Of a DNA stretch of 64,000 nt, positions 25,860 through 36,674 are shown piece after piece. The DNA lies in the NCBI RefSeq assembly GCF_031877795.1, contig NC_133971.1:6342784-6406783 (forward strand), written 5' to 3'. Numbering within the stretch: the first letter of the stretch is position 1; every line of letters begins with the position of its first letter. The notes below the pieces were generated by a model, which saw only the letters and a list, made by a program, of their open reading frames with translations, was not told where the DNA came from and did not search any database. The position numbers and the translations under genes are program-made. The stretch comes from Strix aluco. Taxonomy: Eukaryota > Chordata > Aves > Strigiformes > Strigidae.

Positions 25860-26700
25860 AGCTGAACTGTTCTTTTTCTTCTCTAGCATTTACTCTGTGA
25901 TATATTTATAGAGAGCAATTATATCCTTGCTCAGCTGTGTTTTGCCAGACTAACCAAGACAAGCTCTTTCGGTCTTTAATAGAACAGGTTATAATAATAA
26001 CCCGTTATAATACAGGTTATAAACAATAACCCCTGCATGCATGTATTCCATTTTAAGTTACTAGCTCTTAGTCCCATGGGACCAGGGATAAAGACATTAA
26101 TGTCTGAAGGTGTTGACAATGGCATGGAGTTGGAAAAGAGATTGCCAAGGCAATGGTGGTACGAAGTGGTCAGTCCCACTCTGCGATGCTCCCTGGCAGC
26201 TCCGTTGCCAAAACTCCCAGTTTCTATTGTAGCACTCATAGTGGCCATCTAGCTAACCATCCCCTTAATCCGGTACCACGTATTGATTCCACCCCATACA
26301 GACAATGTCTTCAGCACTTTTTCATCCACAGATTAAATTGGTATGTATCTACTTTCTGTGCCAGCTCATTAATTAAAGTACTCCATGTAACAAATCTGGT
26401 CCTGAGATTGCTCCTTGAACTTATGTGGTGATGCCCTGTAGCAAAATTTTGGGTGTTAGCACAACTATAATACCATATCTACCTTTCTTCAAATTCTTTG
26501 CCTCCTTATACTAGTCTCTTCCTTTTCTATCCTAAATAATAATTTCCCATGTAGAGTCACAGCCAATGTTTTGATGCTTTCCTGGAAAGAAAGTAGTGTA
26601 GTGGGATCATGTTCTTATCTAGACACAGAACTAGTCTGGTGTATTCTACCTGTAACAAAGCTTTTTTCCTTCTTTGGCACAACATTTACTGTTCACTCAT
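25860..26700 (-). mobile_element. Ancient CR1/L3-type LINE, antisense
   Basis: Reading the + strand, three blocks match the reverse complement of an old CR1 in the right order. Block one is AGAGCAATTATATCCTTGCT and CAAGCTCTTTCGGTCTTTAA (about 25912-25980). Block two is ATGTCTTCAGCACTTTTTCA and CATTAATTAAAGTACTCC...AATCTGGTCCTGAGATTG (about 26305-26410). Block three is CTACCTTTCTTCAAATTCTTTG, AATAATTTCCCATGTAGAGT and CTAGTCTGGTGTATTCTACC (about 26478-26652). The stretch 25990-26290 between blocks one and two is not recognisable and may be an insertion. No coding capacity remains. Confidence 0.62.
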
Positions 26701-27624
26701 CACTAAGAACCATTCCCAGTTGTATTTCTTCAGGACTGCCAGTTTACAACTTTAGTTTTCAAATTATTCTCTTTTCCTCTTGAATCCAGTAAAGTCTTTT
26801 CCTATTTCTTTCTAGTGTTACTGTTAAGTTACTTAGTACAAAGTGTGGAACTGCAATCGCTGTTTGCCAATATCTGCAACTGGTAGATATATGGAGTCTG
26901 AATCTTTGAATAAAGACTAATTTTTGTCACCTTTCTCACATCTGACTAACCAAGGATGTTTGTTATCATTGTTGTAAACCAGCAAAGAATATTTTTTAAA
27001 TAAATAATTGAGTCATGCACTATTTGACTCAAAATAAAAAGTAGGTTTCAGACCATAATTTGAATTTGTGACATTCTCCCTATTGTTGATTGTTTTGTAA
27101 ACCAAAACAAAAAAAAAAGTGTATGCATAATACTGAGGTGACACTGTTTATCAATAACATTTGAAAGTGTTGCCTTTATTTAGATAAATTGTCTTACAAA
27201 CATCCATGATCTTAAAAGTGTTTATTATTTGTTTTCAATGGAATTTAACTAACAAGAAGTTAACTAAACAATCATATGACTCGTGTTTTTCCAGTGCTCT
27301 CAGACTTAAGATATTGCAGTGAAAAGATATTTATGAAAATCAGGGGGAAACTTGGTGCACATAGACCTCTGCATGGTTGTCTGCATGTATACATATGGTC
27401 AACTATCACACGGTGCTTCAGCACAGGGAAGTGTGTAGTGTTTCTAAGTGGTCCCCTTATGAAGAAGTTCCCCTCTGTTCTGGATACTGATATGCCTCAT
27501 TGCAGCAATGTGAGAGGTCCTTAAACTGTAAATACATTCACTTTCACAGTACCCTCTGAGCAACAGAAAATATTGGTACTCTGTGTCACTGATTGTGAGC
27601 TAAGATAACGAAAACTAATCCTCC

Positions 27625-27738
27625 TCACCACTTCCACACCCCACAAGGTTCCACATGAAGGGCAGAGAGGGCAGAGTTGAACTCATGTCCCCCAGAGCCT
27701 GAACTCATGCCCTAACCTCTAGACCTTCCTCCTCTTTA
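27625..27738 (-). mobile_element. MIR-like SINE remnant, antisense
   Basis: GGGCAGAGTTGAACTCATGT, then CCCAGAGCCTGAACTCATGC and CCTAACCTCTAGACC follow the order of the reverse complement of the MIR tRNA-related head, where the B-box region reads GGTTCGAATC in the sense strand. Confidence 0.5.
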
Positions 27739-29387
27739 GAATAATTGATCTCAGTAGAAAGTATGTTTTGCCATTGATTGCTGATTAATTCAGTTAAAAA
27801 ATTGTTGAAAGAATTGTACTTTTACAAGTGATCGCCATGTGGCTTTGATCTGGCTGCACCCACAGCTAATTCTTCATGACCGAATATCCAAAGAAAACTT
27901 ACGTATCATTGCAGTAGGAAGCAGATGTTTGATGAAAACAGTGCTGTTGTAAAATTGAAGTGTTTACCTTCTCAGAAGCAATGATTCAATGGGGACTTGC
28001 ACTGGCAATGTGTAACAGCAATTTAAAAAATATGCAGAGCATTATATCACTGTTATTATTTCTTTAGGAAACTGAGTGGCTTGTTAAAGTCATTCTCAAT
28101 GACATTGAGAGTGCAGACAGTGCAACTCTCAGACCACAAAAAAGAGGGAGGACAGGACTAAGCACTCATGGGTGGCTGGACAAGGAGTCCCGTTTTATGC
28201 TTTGCACCAGGATCCATGCCAAAAATGGTGAACTGCTGGTAATTACTTACAGCAGGCTGGCACCAGGCTCCTACTCAGTAAGTCTGGCGGTGCATCTGTT
28301 CTTTCACATAGTGGGATCCTTCAAGGGTGTGAAAGAACTCCTAATGTTTTTAATTTTTATTTTTATTTTTATGTCGCTGGTACCGTCAGCTGGGGAAAAG
28401 AAATGAGAACTCCACTGGGAGTTCGGAACAGTCAGAATAGGGGTGTTGCACCTCCCTTAGATAAAACAGATAGGATCTGGCCTATTTGCATATCTCAAGG
28501 TATTATCATTACATGAATTGTTTCTTAACTTTACCGTGCCAATAAATTTCACAATATTTCCTAAGCAAAAAGCATAAGACTATGTTTTAAGTTGTGTTTA
28601 GATCATTTGGCTTGAGCGACCTATCAAAAAGTGAATGAGTTTAGAAAGTTGCTGTCTACAATGACACAGAATTTCTAAATAGAGTATCAGCATGTGATTT
28701 TTCTGGCTTCTCTTGAATTCATTCCTTTTTGCCATATTTCCAGAAAAGAAGATTCCTTCTTTTCTTTGTCCTTATAGGGGGGTTGTGTTTGGGGCTTGTT
28801 TTGTTTTTTTGCGTGATAACAGTTTTTCCACCAAGTTTACAGTTGTACTTGGTGGAAACTGGAGAAGACTTAGGTCATGTAAATGCATCTTCTAGGTCTG
28901 CTTCAAAACATTAGAAGTTTTTAGGTGGCTGAGACTACAGGAGGACCCTTGGGGGAGTCCTGGCATGGATCATAGGATGGATGAGCAACTATTCACCGCA
29001 GGAAACTATGAAATGAGACTAGTATTTAGAAAACTTGTTTCTTGTCATCCTGTGTCTGGCAGACCTTAGTAGCCAGGCAATAGTCAGTAACGCTGCTTTA
29101 ATGCTTAGTAACCTGAACGTTACTGAACTAACAGTCCTAGAGTCTCCCTGGTCAAATGTCCCAATCTAATGCTAATTAATTAAATGTCAGAATGTCCGCT
29201 CACTTGAATGGACTTTGAGTAAAATTCTTTGCATTTTCACTGTACATAAAAGCCTCCACAATTCTGTCCGACTGCTTAGAATGGTCCATGGGTTGGACTA
29301 AACATTGACTTGAAAGCATGAAATCTAGCACTGCAAGTTTAGATACAGAAAGGCAGTTCAAACTCCCAAAGACATCAATTATAATAA

Positions 29388-29417
29388 TAAATAATAATAT
29401 AATCATATTATTATTTA
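29388..29417. repeat. Perfect AT hairpin, 13-bp stem
   Basis: TAAATAATAATAT (29388-29400) is followed by a 4-base loop AATC and the exact reverse complement ATATTATTATTTA (29405-29417). It sits within a longer ATA/TTA-rich stretch (29378-29428), so low complexity explains part of the symmetry. Confidence 0.9.
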
Positions 29418-32400
29418 ATATTATAAACAGGCCAAAGAACAGTTTGTAAGAACCTGTCTAATGCTATATCATATATGAGATTTTTTTTAATGATCCAGAG
29501 AAGATAGGCATCTAGCTTTCATTCACTGTTGGTAAGGGAACAGAGCACTGGAATTTTATATCATTTATGCCCCTGTAAAAATCCAAGCATTCAAAAAAGA
29601 ACTGGCAGCACTGGAAGCATCAATAGGGTGAAGGTTAGAGAAGCTGGAAAAAACTCTTGCAGAACTTCCCAAAGTAAATGGCCTTGCAGAAGGTATACAG
29701 GCAACGGGGAACCATAGCTGCAACCAAGAAGACACCTTGAAGAAGAGGTCTAGGTAATTGGAGGGGGCCTGAGAAGCAGTGAGAGCCTGATGAAAAGCTA
29801 GCTTTGTAAATATGACCAAAAGGCAAGAAAAATGAGGGAGAGCGATCAAGTTTTCTTACTGACCTCCAGTGACCTTCAGGCTCAAGGCTAGAAGAGGCTT
29901 TTTGATGAAGTCAGAATACAAGCACAATCAGTCTGGAGAGCCAGCTCGAGTGGGATTGCAGAAATTGTTTGAAGATCAGTGATATGTGGAGATTGCAGTG
30001 AGTACCTTCACTAAAGGAAGGGACTACAAACAAGTGGATCTGCTTTATAAAGCAAAAAGCAGTTACCTTTCTATGGCATAACACTATGTGTTATCAAAGA
30101 ACATCCCATTGCCATACTTAAAGCAAAAACATTCAGATTCCTGAACTGAAAGCATATTTATATAGTCCATTATAAAGAACAAGAAAGAAAACTACTGAAA
30201 GCACTGAGTGACCAGTGATGATAGACCTTAAATGCAGCACATTTGCCTTATCCCTGTTTGCATTAAACCTACAGTACCATATTTTCTAACTTCTAGTCAT
30301 AAAGCCAGGCCACATGACCTTGGCTATACTCTATGAATAATGTCAAAAGTGTTGTTACCATTGTTGTCCTGTGTATCTGGAATAAATTTCATATCTAACA
30401 CAACACAGATACTTCAAGGACTGTAAAGATATTTTCTTTCTCCCTGCAAGCAATTTATCAGCATTCTTCCCAGGGAATTAATAGGCTCCAGGGGATCCCA
30501 GATGTCTTTGAATGGTCATGCTGCTTTTCCACTGAACTGTTCTGCCTATGGTTAGGGAACTACTATCACAACCTGTTCTGCAGACATTGACCGTCTGTCA
30601 CTCTAGATGGCCCCAAGACTCACACAGTCTCACAAATTTGCAAATTGCCTTAACTAATGAAGTAGCGTGGGAGGAGGTCTTGGAAAGCTTGCTCTAAGTC
30701 ATTCTAATAGAGCATGTAAACATTATCATTCTTATGCCATCAATTGTTCTTTCTTTTCCATGACATCGACAGGATTGCCTTTGTGGGAACAATTTAGCTT
30801 GGGGACCAGTCTGCTGAATCTGTCTTGCCTTAATTCCATCAGCCTGGGGGGCGTTTCCACTGAGAAGAACCTGTTTTAGCAAAATAAGTGAAAAGTAGAA
30901 TCAGGATGAGATGGTGTAAGGGCATATCAGGACAAGAAGTGGATTCCCATTTGATTTTACTAACTGAGGTCTTAAGTTTGTAGCTGGAATTGAGTATTTT
31001 AGTGTTGCCTTTGGAGAATGGAAGATCTGTGAAGGAGACTGTGAATACTTATAAGAAGATAGGTGCCCTTCAAAAGTAAGGGCTGCTACTTTAGATGCCT
31101 GCTTTTGGCATCCGGACATCTAAAACAAGTGTGCTACCAGGATGAGTCAGAACACTCACCCTCTTTCTGCAGTCAATAGAGAGATTAGTATTTGTTTCTT
31201 CAAGTGTTGCTTACTATGCTGAGTGGGAAGCTGTCTAAAGCTAGCCAAAAGAAATGTTAATTACGAGAGAGACTCTGAATCCCCCACTTCTAAGGATCCC
31301 CCTAGTCAGGTCTGCACTTCAGACATCTCTGTCCATTGCTGTCCCTTTGATCCTGAGTGATGAGTCCTTGACTAAATGAATTTGCATCCTACCTTGTTTG
31401 CAAAGCAGCCTTTTGTTGACCGCTCAGCCAAAGAGGCCATGCAAGATGTGCCCTCCATGTCAGTATGCAAGATTCAAGCCCACAATTTCTACTTCTCCAG
31501 AGCGGTCACACAGCAGATAGAGGAAGTTACTTAAAGACAAAACTGAATAGACAAAAGTCATCCTAGGTCAACTAAACACACATCTACCTTCCACTGACTA
31601 GATTGATTAGGTATAAACTGACTGTGACAATAGCTTGGTCTCCTAAGTGGAATGTAGATGTTTTACATAGACACGTTAACTTAGATGTCCACAATCTGGA
31701 GCTGAATTTTATCCTTATGGCTTGACTCAGTTGCCTAAACCTAGGGGTCTATACATATTATATAAGGTATGAACTTTAGGAGACTTGGGCCAGTCATTGA
31801 CTACCAGAAATCTGTCTAATCAGCTAGATTGAAGTATTCTACTCCAACCTCCCAGTTTTAGGAAAACTTATGGAAGAGAGTGTGTTAGTACTGCCTAGAC
31901 TGGTCTTCATCCTATTCTGTTGTCTATTAGCAGTGTCAAAGGATGAGAGACTCTGTTACTGCAGCCAATACCCTCTCCCCGAAAATACACAAATTTTGTT
32001 TCATCATAGGTACTTCTCTAGTGCTTAACACCAACTCCCAGATGGAACAGAGCTCCACAGAGAGAGGGCCTGTAAAGGCTTGTATTATACGGTAGGTTTG
32101 TGCACAGATGTGAACAGTCCACAGATTTGGGGGTTGTTTCAACGCTAAATAGTTTTACTGATTCTGTTACCTGGTTTAGATATCACTGATTACTACCTTT
32201 ACTTGCTGGGTCTCACTGTATTAAATATTTGAAACTCCACAGAAAGACAGAACCTTTTATGAAGTCCCCTTGTCCACCCTTGGAGTTTGGTTTTCTCTCT
32301 GTCCCTATGCACCGCTACCTCATCGCCTTCTTCCACAGGTATCTGCTTCTGCACCGTGAAGTTACACACATGAGAAGATGGCATAGTATGTTGTTGCAAT

Positions 32401-34221
32401 ACCCTCTTCTCTGAGGGTCCTGTGGATACCTGGGTAGCTGTGAGGCAATCACAGTTCTGCAAGATCCAAAGCAGCAGGGGTGCTTCCACAAAAGCAGCCA
32501 GATTTTTGCATGAGTTAGATAAAATCTAGTTCAAGCACCCATCTTACTAGGATGACAGTGTCAGCAGCTGGATCATAGAAGGTGGTACTTGTATTACCAT
32601 GTGCTCTTGACCCTTTGTGAGTTCAGGTTTCCATAGGTCTTTCTTCTCAGGGAAACAAGCATTTGATATAGGACATCATCATGTCTTAATATAAGACAAA
32701 AATTAACAAAGGCATTCCCCAGGTTTTTAACTACTGTCAGAGAGAGAATATTGTGCTAGGGGGACCTTTGTCCTCACACAGTGGATGCTCTTATGTTCTG
32801 CATCTAGAAAGTGCTTGAAGTACTAAATAAGAAATATTTTATTAAAAACAGAGATTGGTATGTAACATTATTTTTCAGTACTCTGTCCTTTAGAGAAATG
32901 CTTGTTATTTATGCATCTGAATTACTTGAAGGCATTCTGTTAATTTTCAGAATATGATATTAAAATACAAGGCTTTATAGCCTTTTAGATTTACCAGTAG
33001 TAGATGAATTATGGCTGGGTAAGTATGACAAAATGGTGATTAATGTCAGAATTTCAAATTGTATCTAAGAATGAACAGTTCTTGAGAATTCAAAAACTGA
33101 ATGTACAGTCACCTTGACCACTTCCCTGAGCCTTGAGGTCACCCTTTAAAAACTACCTTTCAGCTTCTTTGTGTCCCTGTCCAGGGAGATAGCAGATTCA
33201 TGAACTGCAGTAATTGAAACCAGTGCGAATTTCTTGAGTATGACTAATCATTACCATTTCTTACCGAAAATTCACTCACTCCCAGCCAAGATTTTATTAA
33301 TTTTAATATGAAAACATCCACACCTATCATTTCTCCCCTGAGGTCTTCCTAGGCTGCTGCAGAAATAGAGTTTGACTTCTATTGCTTTGGCTAGAGTTAA
33401 GGATGTGAATTCCTCTGGCTAATTGCTTTTTGGATAACCTACAAAACACCAAGGGTCAGATTCTTGGCCTGGTAACGTTGCTTTGCACTTCTCTGGCTTG
33501 ATGCCATAGCTCCCATCACGGGAAATCCCAGGAGGAGAGTGGTACGAGGTCAGGGTATTCCTGTCCTCAGGTAGATACCCACATTTTCTCAGCTGCTGCT
33601 GTATATGGCAATAAAGGGAGCAGCCTTAAAACTGCTCAGACTTAAATGGAGAGTTGAAATGGCCCCCAACGGGATGCTTCTGCCCAGCTAAACCTTTACT
33701 CTCAGTTGATTGACCTCAGGTGTGAAGCATCTGGTGACTTAAGCAAAGGTACGTGATGGATATGTTTTCTGAAATGTTGACCAGGCATTAGCTCCCCTGG
33801 GAAATAGTTTTTAAGTTCTTGCTAGTTTTGTGCAGTCTGACAAACATACCTTAGCAGTTCAGATGAATATTACCAGAGTCAAAAAGAGCACAGACGTGCA
33901 CACACATGCCATTAGTGTATGTGCTCCTGCACTTAGGCTGCCCTTTCTGTCTGTGGCAGTTAGGGAAAACCAAAACCCAGCCACTCTAAACTTTGCCTAT
34001 TAACAAAGCTAAAGTATCACCATCTTGGGTATATCCCTCAAAAAAAAAAATGTCGATCTGTAACCATAAGGTTGTTTTTGTATCATGTCTGTGGCATGTG
34101 ACATGAAATTGTTCAGCTGCATCCAGGAAATTGAGAAGGAAAAGCAGATCTCCAAGTCTTTGTTGACCTGCCTCTCATTCCGCTTTTGTGATGCTATCAC
34201 ACAAACTCTATAGAGTAACAT

Positions 34222-34251
34222 GATATTTGCCTGCAAGTACAGGCAAATATC
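34222..34251. repeat. Perfect inverted repeat, 12-bp arms, 6-base loop
   Basis: GATATTTGCCTG (34222-34233) and CAGGCAAATATC (34240-34251) are exact reverse complements around CAAGTA. Unlike the AT hairpin at 29.4 kb, the arms are of mixed composition. Function unknown. Confidence 0.95.
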
Positions 34252-34487
34252 TCTAAAAGGTATATCCTGCCCCCACAGTGCACCAGGCTAACCCTGAAAA
34301 TACTTGTTCTGACAATCATCATCTGATGATGTCACATGGAGGACTTTCCCCCATCATATTAGGGAGACCTTGATGAGGAAGGGGGGCATGCATGGAGTTC
34401 TCCATCCATGTAACCAGAAGGTAAATATTTCTCATTCCACAACACAGCCCCACAGAGTTTGGTGGACATGGGGATGCTGTCCCCAAA

Positions 34488-34505
34488 ACAGGTAGTACTA
34501 CCTGT
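34488..34505. repeat. 18-bp perfect palindrome with two CAGGTA half-sites
   Basis: ACAGGTAGTACTACCTGT is its own reverse complement. Each half carries CAGGTA/TACCTG, the type of core bound by ZEB and Snail zinc-finger repressors. Binding is inference from the motif. Confidence 0.95.
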
Positions 34506-36574
34506 CATCTGGTTATGTGGCTGTTTCTTTTCACGAGTGCCACGTAAGAGAGCAGGTTTGTGGCAAGAGGTAGAGGCAAAGTGTTAATGAGCAGCTCAGG
34601 CACTCCCAGAGCAGGTCTGTAGAGCCCCTGTGGGCTTTACCCCCACTCACTGGGTCCAGGATATTTTGCACCCAGCATAGGCTCCAAGTTATGGTGGATA
34701 GAGGTGGGAATACCACCATAAACTTTGCCTTCAAAATCAAAGCTTCTTTGTTAACCAGACTATTTCTAAATCAGCAACACTCTCCCCCTCTGATAAAAAA
34801 GTGAATTGTCAGTTGTTAGTCAACAGCCAAAAAAAACAAACCCCAAAACTGAAGCCTTTTTCACCCAGAGGAAATACACCGGGTACCTGGTCTGGGATTT
34901 GTGAGGGACAGACCAGTGTGGGTGCACACAAGTGTGCCCTGCTCTCTCAAGCATTCAGGCTGGTGGTCCCGTGGTGCGGGAGGAACACCCAACTACACTT
35001 GTGTGACCCTGTGCTCAGCCCAGGCCTGGGCTGATGTGCCGTAGGGGGAGCCACATCTGTCCTTGCTCTGTGGGAATGGAGGTCATCAGCCTGCCAAGCT
35101 TTCCAGGAAAGAGGGAGTGGCCAGAGAGTCTTGAGTTACTGAGCATGGACCACCTGGAAAATAGTGTGCAGCAAGCACTTGTCCTACCTCTAGACACTCC
35201 ACAGTAAGGAGTATGGAATGCTGAATTGGCTTTGAACTCCCACCCAAACTCGCTTTGAAGAAATGGAAGGGCAGGCAAGTAACATGCATGTTCTGTTGTG
35301 AAAAAATGGCAATAGCATTTCTGCATTTTAGTCTGTAGCAGAGGCTGGTTCGGATTACAATATTTGGATCTAGACTTGAAACGCATATGTGCTTGAGTCT
35401 ATTTGGGGACTGGGACTGTTTGGAAAGCTCGGACTTCTGACCAACAGTACCCTGCAACTTTGATGTGTTTCTAGCTCTGATAGAGAAGAGGGGAAGAAAA
35501 AAATAATCTCTCTGCATTAAAGACAAAGCATATTAATAATGCTGCCAGTATTTGATGATTGGGGAAAAAATCCTAGTATCTTGAAAGGCGAAGTTGGGAA
35601 ATAGCTATCTTTTATTTCAAGAAATCAGGGTCATAAAAATTATAGCTATAAAACACACAGCAGCCTGAACCTTCTACATAAAACCTCTTGTATTTTATGC
35701 CTCCTTTTCTATTTCAGGTCTTCATTTGCCTAATTACTACTCAGAGGCTGGCAGAGATTTTCCCTGCAGCGCTCAGCTCTGCTGACTGCAGAGACCCTAG
35801 CTGGCACACTAAGTTAGTGCATCAGCATTCTAGGTAGAAATGAATGAAAAATCAATCAGGGCAACTGCAGTGGTAGCATATACAACTCTAACCTACTTTG
35901 TGCATGGTTTTGAACATTTCATTCTGTATTTAGGCATCTTTTAAAATGGTAAGTGGATCTGAAATAAAATAGATCTTTCTAGTCAGTTTAGGAAACGTTT
36001 TGTCATCTTACTGCTTAGCTCAAGCAAACTTACCACCCTGACTGATAAGTTAACTTGCAGTCTTGGTTGAAATGCCAAAACCCTACGAAAAGATTGTTTT
36101 AATCTTGAAAATCTATCACCAGCAGACTGCATCATACAGTGGATGCAGATGTAGTAACAGCTTTGATTGTTTTAACTGTATTTACAGACCAGATCCCGAG
36201 GAGGTCTGGAAAAGCAAAAGTACACTAGAACCTTTTCTGAAACACAGGTTATTGCTTACATATGGTCTCACAAGGAGTTCCGTTTATGGATATTTGTGTC
36301 TGTGCTTTTATTTTTTCATGCTGTATTTCTGCATAGGCAGAGTTAAATATGGATTGCCAGTTTCATTTAATGAAAGTCCATGATAAAAAGGTCCAGTCTT
36401 CATGCCTAAAAAATCAGTAGCTGTTGTAACTTTTTCAGCTGAGTTAAATATGTTATAGATCCCTCCTAAGATCATTGCTGTAACAAGTTGTGCAGTGCAC
36501 AGGGTTTCCAAAAATTCACAAGCTTCTTTGTATCTGATGCCCTTACAGTGAAGAAGATTCTTTTGACTATAAAG

Positions 36575-36674
36575 ATGAAGAGTCTACTTTTTCTGGTGCT
36601 GATTTCTGTCTGCTGGGCTGAACCTCACCCTGACAACTCAAGTCTGGAGCATGAAAGAATTATTCACATTCAAG
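36575..36674 (+). CDS. HAPLN1: HAPLN1 exon 2: start codon, signal peptide and N-terminal segment
   Basis: The acceptor CCCTTACAG ends at 36548, so the exon starts at 36549 with 26 bases of 5' UTR. ATG at 36575 has A at -3. Encoded: MKSLLFLVLISVCWA, a classic signal peptide with a leucine-rich core and likely cleavage after Ala15, then residues 16-33 ending in IIHIQ. Asn21-Ser-Ser is an N-glycosylation sequon. The donor is CAAG/GTAAGG at 36674/36675, leaving one base (phase 1) that joins AA of exon 3 to make Glu34. The frame stays open for 14 codons into the intron, which is incidental. The start matches the known start of vertebrate link protein, so the in-frame ATG at 36488, upstream of the acceptor, is not used. 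Confidence 0.96.

Larger units (their letters stand above)
4858..36548 (+). other. HAPLN1: HAPLN1 intron 1 (inferred)
   Basis: About 31.7 kb without any supported coding exon on either strand. It is AT-rich and holds scattered LINE (CR1), MIR-like SINE and simple-repeat remnants, listed separately. Minor simple repeats include a purine tract at about 6280-6330, (GCAG)n at 11607-11622, (TA)n near 14672-14685 and short T or A runs. Stretches not covered by listed repeats (for example 4870-6870, 7050-9640, 13750-15760, 17170-20800, 22240-25850, 28160-29380, 29420-34200 and 34510-36540) showed nothing I can name. The 5' limit depends on the candidate exon 1. Confidence 0.6.

Noticed and set aside
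28060..28150. Possible MIR core in antisense (TTAGGAAACTGAGTGGCTTG)
   Set aside because: Only about 20 bases fit, so too short to call.
29519..29850. Region with a 62-codon + frame and a 94-codon minus frame, looking vaguely like an old element
   Set aside because: No recognisable motifs; both frames are random-like.
31540..31840. Stretch with repeated CCTAGG/CCTAAACC and TTAGATGTCC words, suggesting an old interspersed repeat
   Set aside because: No consensus could be matched with confidence and no ends or target duplication were visible.
35015..35526. Minus-strand frames of 123 and 146 codons
   Set aside because: No recognisable domain, overlapping frames in the same DNA, and no codon bias seen. 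Probably chance.
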